A model generated the notes under the pieces. That model did not search any database, was not told the origin of the DNA, and saw only the letters and a list, made by a program, of their open reading frames with translations. A stretch of DNA of 64,000 bases from Agrypnia vestita (lineage: Eukaryota > Arthropoda > Insecta > Trichoptera > Phryganeidae): positions 675,127 to 739,126 of the forward strand of contig JADDOH010024973.1 in the NCBI GenBank assembly GCA_016648135.1, read 5' to 3'. Positions 58,883 to 64,000 of this stretch are shown one piece after another; position 1 is the stretch's first letter, and each line of letters begins with the position of its first letter. A program made the translations under genes and the position numbers.

Positions 58883-59162
58883 TAGGCTTTTACATAAAGA
58901 GTATAAAATAAATTTCAAAAAGCACATACATTAAAAGTTTCAGGAATAGCACCAAATCATGAGTATAAAAATTAAAAATGTAGAGTAGGTAACGAGCAGC
59001 AATGCGTATAGGCTTTTACATAAAAAAATATATCATAAAATTAAAAAGAACATACATTAAACAATATAAATTACAAGTAGCAAATTATTAAAAGTACCAG
59101 GAATAGCACCAAAACATGTGTACAGAAATTATAAATATAAAGTACAAAGCGGCAATGTGTAC
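58883..59162 (-). repeat. Tandem duplication in the 3' UTR of element 1
   Basis: Two units start with TAGGCTTTTACATAAA at 58,883 and 59,009 (plus-strand view). Each contains ACATACATTAAA, CAGGAATAGCACCAAA and a final GCAATG(C/T)GTA. The second unit is about 28 bp longer because of inserted AT-rich sequence. Such 3' UTR duplications can vary between copies of one LINE family. Confidence 0.85.
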
Positions 59163-59204
59163 GAAAAATATATATTACCCACCATTACATATTAACAGCT
59201 GAAG

Positions 59205-61256
59205 TCAGTAACGAAGCAGTATTGCCTCTTTAAGTGTGAACTTTACTTTCTCCAGACTGTCGACGAAAATGTCAATCATGCAACCATATTCATTACAAGT
59301 TCCCAATATTCTGTGTATCACAGAATTTGATTGATAGTTAGTATTGCAATTGTTGCGATGGAATGTGACAATTTGTCGCGTTCTATGTGTGGAAGGGATA
59401 TTATATTCGATACATGCCACAAGGTCAGGGCTGTCCAACATATTGTTTACAATTTTGTAAAGAAGAACTATATCATAAATTTTTCTTCTATCATATAATG
59501 TGAGTAAATTTAGTCTCTTCAATATGTAATTGTATTCTATGTTTTGTATTGGTATGCTTAACTTGTAGTTAATGTATTTGAGAAATTTGCGTTGGACACG
59601 CTCAATACTGTCTATATGCCCATTATAATATGGAGACCAAACTGATGAGCAATATTCTAATTGGCTCCGGACAAGAGACATGTATAACATTTTAATACTT
59701 TCAATTGATTGAAATGGGCGTGATGTCCTTAAAATAAATCCCAGCAATTTTAGAGACTTACAAGTTATCGCATTAATATGATTAGTAAAAGTAAGTTTCG
59801 AGTCGAATAATACCCCTAAGTCTCGAATACAGTCAACATTTTCTAGTTTGGTGTTACATAGAGAGTATTCAAAATTTATTTTTGATTTTAATCTAGTAAA
59901 TGATATAATTTTGCATTTATTTAAATTTAAGTACAATTTATTCGTTTCACACCATACTGAAAGAGAATTTAGGTTTTGCTGTAATATGTTGCAGTCATAA
60001 ATGTTGGTTACTGATTTAAAGATTTTTAGATCATCTGCAAACAGCAAATATTCAATGTCATTAAATATTGTTGAAATGTCATTCACAAATAATAGAAATA
60101 GTATTGGTCCAAGATGCGATCCCTGTGGTACACCACTAGTAGCATGGAAACATTCTGATACATATGAATATATTTTTACCCTTTGCCTTCTTTCACTCAG
60201 ATAGCTCGTTAACCAAGAAAGTATTTGTCCACCAAATCCTATTTTTCCCAATTTGGCAATTAATAAAGCATGTGAGACTTTGTCAAACGCCTTACTGAAG
60301 TCCGTGTAAACTGAATCTACTTGAGTTTTATTAACAAAAGATTTAATAATGTAATTTTCATACAAAACTAAATTTGTTAGGGTAGATCTATTTGAGATGA
60401 ATCCGTGTTGGTACGGAGTTATTGTTTGTTTTAAAACAGGAGATATAGTATCGAGGACTAGTGATTCGAATAACTTAGGTATACAAGATTGTATGCAAAT
60501 GGGTCTATAATTTTTTACATCATTATTGTCTCCATCTTTGAAGATCGGTGTTAAGAAACTTTCCTTCCATATATGTGGGAATATACCAACTGATATGGAT
60601 TTATTAAATATGATTGACAGGGGGAGAGATAGTACATCAACACAATTTTTTATAAATAGTGGAGGAATTCCGTCAGGTCCATGCCCTTTATTTACATCAA
60701 GTTTTTTAATCCCACTTATAATACTGGAAGTACTTATTGTGCAATTATTTATATTTAATGTGGTTTCAATGTTTGATGTTGCTGATGTGTGGTCGGTGTT
60801 TTTTAGTAACACAGGTACATAGACATTTTTAAAGAATTCCGCAAATAAATTAACAATCCCATCAAAATTATTACAAAATTTACCATTGTAGAACATAACA
60901 TTAGGATAACTATTTTTATAAACTTTTAGGGATTTTGTATAATTCCAAAAGGTTTTAACATTTACTTTGATGGAAGACTCAACTTCTTTTATATAATTAG
61001 AGTAATACCATTTAGACAATACTTTACATTGAGATCTAAGCTGTGAGTAATTACTGTAATCGATACTGTTTTTTGTTTCTTTATATGTTTTGTGAGCAAG
61101 CTTTTTATTTTTTATCATTTCCTTTAAATCTTTCGAAACCCATTTTGGAAAAGAACTAGGAAATATATCAACATATGGAACAAATTTGTTTACAGTGTCG
61201 TCAATAATACTATGAAATTTTTCAGTAATAACATCAATATCATCACAATTCAACAA
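59205..61256 (-). CDS. ORF2 reverse transcriptase domain of element 1
   Basis: 683 codons. A linker with a conserved W/Y-rich stretch covers residues 1-190. The RT core includes GPDGIP (193-198), NYRPI (249-253), the catalytic aspartate motif YTDFSKAFD (317-325), GVPQGS (375-380), LGPILF (382-387) and the catalytic FADD (406-409; DNA 60,030-60,041). RT thumb and C-terminal motifs follow (RDLGVLFDSKL, RSQLEYCSSVWSPYY). The enzyme would copy element RNA at a nicked target. All core catalytic residues are present. The frame has no true start: it continues in phase from 61,272-61,706 across a single TAA (61,272-61,274), so it is the downstream part of an interrupted ORF2. Confidence 0.9.
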   Translation of the reverse strand: MLNCDDIDVITEKFHSIIDDTVNKFVPYVDIFPSSFPKWVSKDLKEMIKNKKLAHKTYKETKNSIDYSNYSQLRSQCKVLSKWYYSNYIKEVESSIKVNVKTFWNYTKSLKVYKNSYPNVMFYNGKFCNNFDGIVNLFAEFFKNVYVPVLLKNTDHTSATSNIETTLNINNCTISTSSIISGIKKLDVNKGHGPDGIPPLFIKNCVDVLSLPLSIIFNKSISVGIFPHIWKESFLTPIFKDGDNNDVKNYRPICIQSCIPKLFESLVLDTISPVLKQTITPYQHGFISNRSTLTNLVLYENYIIKSFVNKTQVDSVYTDFSKAFDKVSHALLIAKLGKIGFGGQILSWLTSYLSERRQRVKIYSYVSECFHATSGVPQGSHLGPILFLLFVNDISTIFNDIEYLLFADDLKIFKSVTNIYDCNILQQNLNSLSVWCETNKLYLNLNKCKIISFTRLKSKINFEYSLCNTKLENVDCIRDLGVLFDSKLTFTNHINAITCKSLKLLGFILRTSRPFQSIESIKMLYMSLVRSQLEYCSSVWSPYYNGHIDSIERVQRKFLKYINYKLSIPIQNIEYNYILKRLNLLTLYDRRKIYDIVLLYKIVNNMLDSPDLVACIEYNIPSTHRTRQIVTFHRNNCNTNYQSNSVIHRILGTCNEYGCMIDIFVDSLEKVKFTLKEAILLRY

Positions 61257-61271
61257 AAAAGACCAATCGAT

Positions 61272-61706
61272 TTACTTAAGATGTTCATTAATAGAAGCAT
61301 AGTCAGCTTTATGAAAATTTCGTGAAAATGTATGATATTCATGCGGTTTGACATATTTGTACTTAATGCTTATAATCAAGGGTGGATGATGTGTATCAAC
61401 AGAGAGTAAATATTCGTCTGCTGGTTCCACTTCCGTGAATTTATCACTTGAGAAAACAAGGTCAAGGATGCGATTATTGCAATTAAAGGTATTGTTTACT
61501 TGTGTCAAGCCAAGGAAAAAAGACATTTCGATTATTTGTGATGTTTGCGCGCTAACATTCACTAGTTCAGATCTAGGATCTGTTAATTCCCATTCCCAAA
61601 ACAATATACATATATATGTTTTGAAATTATCTGTGAATCTCGATACATGCATACTTTTTTTGGTACTGATCAATCTAGCTGTCATTGTGCAATTGCGCAA
61701 TGTCAA
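61272..61706 (-). pseudogene. ORF2 endonuclease C-terminal part of element 1
   Basis: About 144 codons in phase with the RT frame, ended by TAA at 61,272. Visible endonuclease features are QVNNTF, RILDLVFSSD and the late HHPPLIISI stretch, matching the LDLVxS and SDHxP blocks of apurinic-like endonucleases; the D of the SDH block reads VDTHHP. The expected GDFN block is not intact (a FWEWEL stretch stands near its place, possibly after a frameshift). The phase stays open only to a stop at about 61,731-61,733. Confidence 0.75.
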
Positions 61707-61966
61707 ACACTGAATGAAATTTGGAAATAGTTACGTTTTCTCTTTATACTATTACCGCTTTAAAAATATACTTTTAGTTTGAAAAATGTTATATTCCGGT
61801 TTGAATCAAGTCGTAGACTTTATATTATGGAAACGCGTGCAGTACATACATTGTCTATGATATTTTGATTAACTTTCATATTCATGTCTATCAATTTAGA
61901 ACGTCGTATCTCGAATTTCGCTTTTGAACATCGTTTATCTGTATTTAATTTATTTTTATTTTATTT
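61707..61966 (-). other. Unassigned 260-bp segment inside element 1
   Basis: Lies between the tail of the inserted LINE and the endonuclease remainder. Its length roughly fits the missing middle of the endonuclease (about 60-90 residues), but no frame shows endonuclease blocks. One minus-strand frame is open for about 42 codons (CSKAKFEIRRSKLIDMNMK) and is not recognised. It may be badly decayed endonuclease or a further insertion. Confidence 0.4.
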
Positions 61967-62077
61967 TAATTTTTTTTTTTTAAAAGTAATGGAAACCTAA
62001 AAGGTTTATGGGTAACATTTACATGATTCAAATATAAGAAAATATAATAATATAATTTAGATACAAAGGAATTTTTT

Positions 62078-62431
62078 TTATATTTGGCCGAGTTTTAATA
62101 TTTTTGTCACATCTCTTTTGAATTTGTCAGTGGTCAGTTGTTTGGTCTGCTGTGGCAAGTCATTGTACAGTTTTAGTCCGTTGCAAATTAGTCGGGATTG
62201 TCCTGTTTTTGTTTTGGCGTGTGTTATGTGATAGTTTTGAGCCATTCTAGTGTTATGTTGGTGTTTTTCGTGTATTTTGTCTAGTTTTATGTCTTCGTCT
62301 TGTATTTCGCCAATTGCTAGTTTGTGAATGATTTTAAGTGTTTCGATTTTTGTAATGCTTTCGATGTTTAATTGTTGTGTTATACGGTATACAGTTTCAG
62401 TTGGTGTCCGGTATTTCAGATCATAGACCAT
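62078..62431 (-). pseudogene. Element 2 ORF2, C-terminal part
   Basis: 117 codons, in the same phase as the RT block upstream and separated from it by one TAG (62,450-62,452) within a LQR*QNKILKMVYDL context. Contains YRTPTETVY, IETLKIIHKLAIG, NTRMAQNYH and NGLKLYNDLP, the C-terminal blocks of CR1/jockey-type RTs (compare FNDIP at 25,055). It ends at a TGA/TAA-type stop at 62,078, about 95 bp before the A-rich tail. Confidence 0.8.
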
Positions 62432-62449
62432 TTTTAATATCTTGTTTTG

Positions 62450-63175
62450 CTATCGTTGGAGTCTGTTTAGGTTAGTTTTGTTTCCGGTTCCCCAGAAGGG
62501 TATCAAGTATTCTATTCTACTCTTGACGTATGCCTGGTACATCAGAATTTTTACGGTCTTTGGTGTGATTTCGTGTATTTTGTGGAATAGGCTGGTCAAT
62601 TTTGTCAGTGAGTCAGTTACTTTGTCTATTTGAAAGGTCCATTTGAGATATCTGTCTATGTTGAGTCCTAAATATTTAGTATTTTCTAGTTCAGTGAGTG
62701 TTTCATTATGTATTTTTATGTCCATTTTATGCATTTTCCGTTTGGCCTCAAAGTTAATGTAGTTACATTTTTGAGCGTTTAAGGTTAGTATATCTCTTTT
62801 TGTCCATTCAGTTAATATGTCTATGTCTTTGTTGATTTGTTTTGTGGTTTCTATGTCATTATTGTTTTCGTAAAATATTCCGAGGTCGTCCGCATAGAGT
62901 ATTATTTTGCCTCTAATATTTAGCTGCTCCAGGTCGTTTATGTATATTATATAGAATAATGGTCCTAGGATTGATTCCTGTGGGACTCCATAGCTAACAT
63001 TCATATATGTACTTGTGGTTTCGTGTAATGTGGTGTATTGCTTTCTGTCTTTTAGGTAGCTGTCGAAAATGTTTAGGACGTTGCCAGTGATTCCGATTTT
63101 TGATAATTTGTTGACTAGGGTAGTCAGATGTACCGTGTCAAATGCTTTTTTAAAATCGAAAAAGAGTCCGGTCAC
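62450..63175 (-). pseudogene. Element 2 reverse transcriptase core
   Basis: 241 codons covering FFDFKKAFDTVH (residues 5-16), YGVPQESILGPLFY (62-75) and the catalytic YADD (94-97; DNA 62,885-62,896), then CNYINFEAKRK, KYLGLNIDRYL, SRIEYLIPFWG. The QE in place of QG in the VPQG block is an observed difference. It joins the upstream frame through a one-base shift near 63,172-63,176 (DEGKA-stop versus VTGLFF). Confidence 0.85.
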
Positions 63176-63531
63176 GCTTTCCCTTCGTCAATTTTTGTCT
63201 GTAAGAAATTTAATAAGTTTATCATGGCTGTTGTGCTTCCCTTTTTTTCTTGAAAGCCGTGCTGTGTTTTCGTCAGTATGTTGAGTTTATTCAAGTGTTC
63301 GAGTAGTTTTTTGTGTATTACTTTTTCAAATATTTTACTAAATACAGTAAGGTTTGCTATGGGTCTGTAGTTGCTGGCTTCGTCTTTTTTGCCACTCTTG
63401 TGTATTGGGGTTATTCTGGCTATTTTCAGCTCATTGGGGAAAATTACGAGTTTCATGTGTCTATTTATGAGTCTTGTGATGGTGGGTATTACTGTGTCTT
63501 GTATGATTTTGAGTATTGATGTTTTGTACAA
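63172..63531 (-). pseudogene. Element 2 RT, N-terminal part
   Basis: About 119 codons: FPNELKIARITPIHKSG, SNYRPIANLTVFSKIFEKV and TQHGFQEKKGSTTAMINLL are RT fingers motifs equivalent to NYRPI and QHGF in element 1. The start codon assigned by frame is not a true start; the element is truncated here. The frame ends at the one-base shift described for the next block. Confidence 0.82.
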
Positions 63532-63540
63532 TAATGAGAA

Positions 63541-63782
63541 GATATAATTTTTGGTACACAGATAAGCACACCACCTCCCCTGGACTTCGAACTAGTTAAA
63601 TGATCCCTATCCTTGCGATATACGTTACACCAGTCGAAACCTAATTCACTTGATTTTACACAACTGTCTAGCCAAGTTTCACTGAATGCTAATATATCAC
63701 AGCTTATAAGAGGAGCATTATTTCGTAATTCCTGTATTTTCGTTTTTAAACCTCGTACGTTTTGATAGTAAATTGTCTTCAT
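63541..63782 (-). pseudogene. ORF2 endonuclease N-terminus of element 1
   Basis: Starts with an ATG at 63,780-63,782: MKTIYYQNVRGLKTK, then CDILAFSETWLD with the catalytic glutamate of the ETW motif, VYRKDRDH and SRGGGVLICVPK. These are blocks 1-3 of CR1/jockey endonucleases. The frame runs into element 2 at about 63,541, where endonuclease homology stops. The start lies 66 bp after the ORF1 stop, a normal ORF1-ORF2 spacing. Confidence 0.82.
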
Positions 63783-63848
63783 GACCTCTTTATTGTTTAG
63801 TTTGAATTTTGATAGTTTTTTGATTTCACAACTATTCTCGGGACTGAG

Positions 63849-64000
63849 TTAATATATTTCAATGTTAAAATCAGTTTCTCCTTCCTTTGTCCGAGTTTCA
63901 AGTTCCTCGTGTAATTCCTTTAGTCTATTTTGTTGATTTGGAGTCAGATCTTGATATATTCTTATATTTTCCTTTAGCATACGACGTTTGCTGAGTAAAA
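63849..64000 (-). pseudogene. ORF1 C-terminal end of element 1 (partial at window edge)
   Basis: 49 codons to a TAA at 63,849-63,851: SKRRMLKENIRIYQDLTP, QQNRLKELHEELETRTKEGE, DFNIEIY. A (Y/E)DLTP-...-L.EL...L-..R...GE-..I order matches the C-terminus of ORF1 proteins of CR1/L2-type elements of arthropods, which bind element RNA. The rest lies outside the window. Confidence 0.6.

Larger units (their letters stand above)
61967..63540 (-). mobile_element. Nested 5'-truncated non-LTR retrotransposon (element 2)
   Basis: A second LINE with an RT of a different family is inserted in the endonuclease of element 1 in the same orientation. Its 3' end is an A-rich tail (T12 run and TTTTA repeats on the plus strand, about 61,945-61,982). 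Its 5' end, near 63,531-63,545, falls inside the RT domain, as expected from abortive target-primed reverse transcription. I could not identify target-site duplications with confidence. Confidence 0.82.
58851..64000 (-). mobile_element. CR1/jockey-type non-LTR retrotransposon (element 1) split by a nested LINE
   Basis: Read from 64,000 downward: ORF1 C-terminus, a 66-bp gap, ORF2 endonuclease start, a second LINE in the same orientation, about 260 bp of unassigned sequence, endonuclease remainder, reverse transcriptase, a 3' UTR with an internal tandem duplication, and an (AAAT)n tail at 58,851-58,871. A short-tandem-repeat tail instead of poly(A), with a GSHLGPILF/FADD-type RT, fits the CR1 group of the jockey superfamily. 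The 5' end lies beyond the window. Confidence 0.85.

Overview
This 64 kb window looks like nuclear DNA of an insect, most likely a moth or butterfly (Lepidoptera). It is AT-rich, has no operon-like gene packing, and holds many small interspersed elements: tRNA-derived SINEs, fold-back/MITE elements, a short Helitron and several 5'-truncated LINEs whose C-terminal motifs and 3' tails are of types common in Lepidoptera. The organism call is an inference from repeat style; no host gene was recognised to confirm it.

Layout. Positions 1-58,850 contain no host protein-coding gene I can recognise; reading frames there are short and mostly uninformative. The region is a patchwork of (i) AT-rich sequence, (ii) about 17 GC-richer, apparently single-copy islands of 150-850 bp (for example 13,100-13,510, 27,420-27,700, 41,310-41,900, 48,550-48,870, 56,460-57,300) that resemble regulatory DNA, and (iii) repeats that recur inside the window: SINE family S1 (seven copies), S2 (four long copies plus tails), fold-back families A-E, a Helitron (35,388-35,922) with a truncated relative (820-1,222), a pogo-like MITE, a hAT-like MITE, and minisatellites with 42, 87 and 94-95 bp periods. 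Degraded LINE 3' ends lie at 13.6, 16.8, 22.0, 24.8, 27.8, 28.2 and 53.7 kb.

Positions 58,851-64,000 hold the only long coding sequence. A CR1/jockey-type non-LTR retrotransposon on the minus strand runs from the end of ORF1 (63,849-64,000), through the start of the ORF2 endonuclease (63,541-63,782), the rest of the endonuclease (61,272-61,706) and the reverse transcriptase (59,205-61,256), to a duplicated 3' UTR and an (AAAT)n tail. Its endonuclease is split by a second, 5'-truncated non-LTR element (about 61,967-63,540). This is a nested insertion and neither element can be functional as it stands.

The most interesting non-repeat signal is at 54,862-54,953: a branch-point-like TACTAAT, a pyrimidine tract, the juxtaposed junction CAG|GTAAGT, and a second GTAAGT 66 nt downstream. 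This is the architecture of a recursive-splicing site with an RS exon, or of a 66-nt micro-exon. If real, the apparent gene desert lies inside a very long plus-strand intron.
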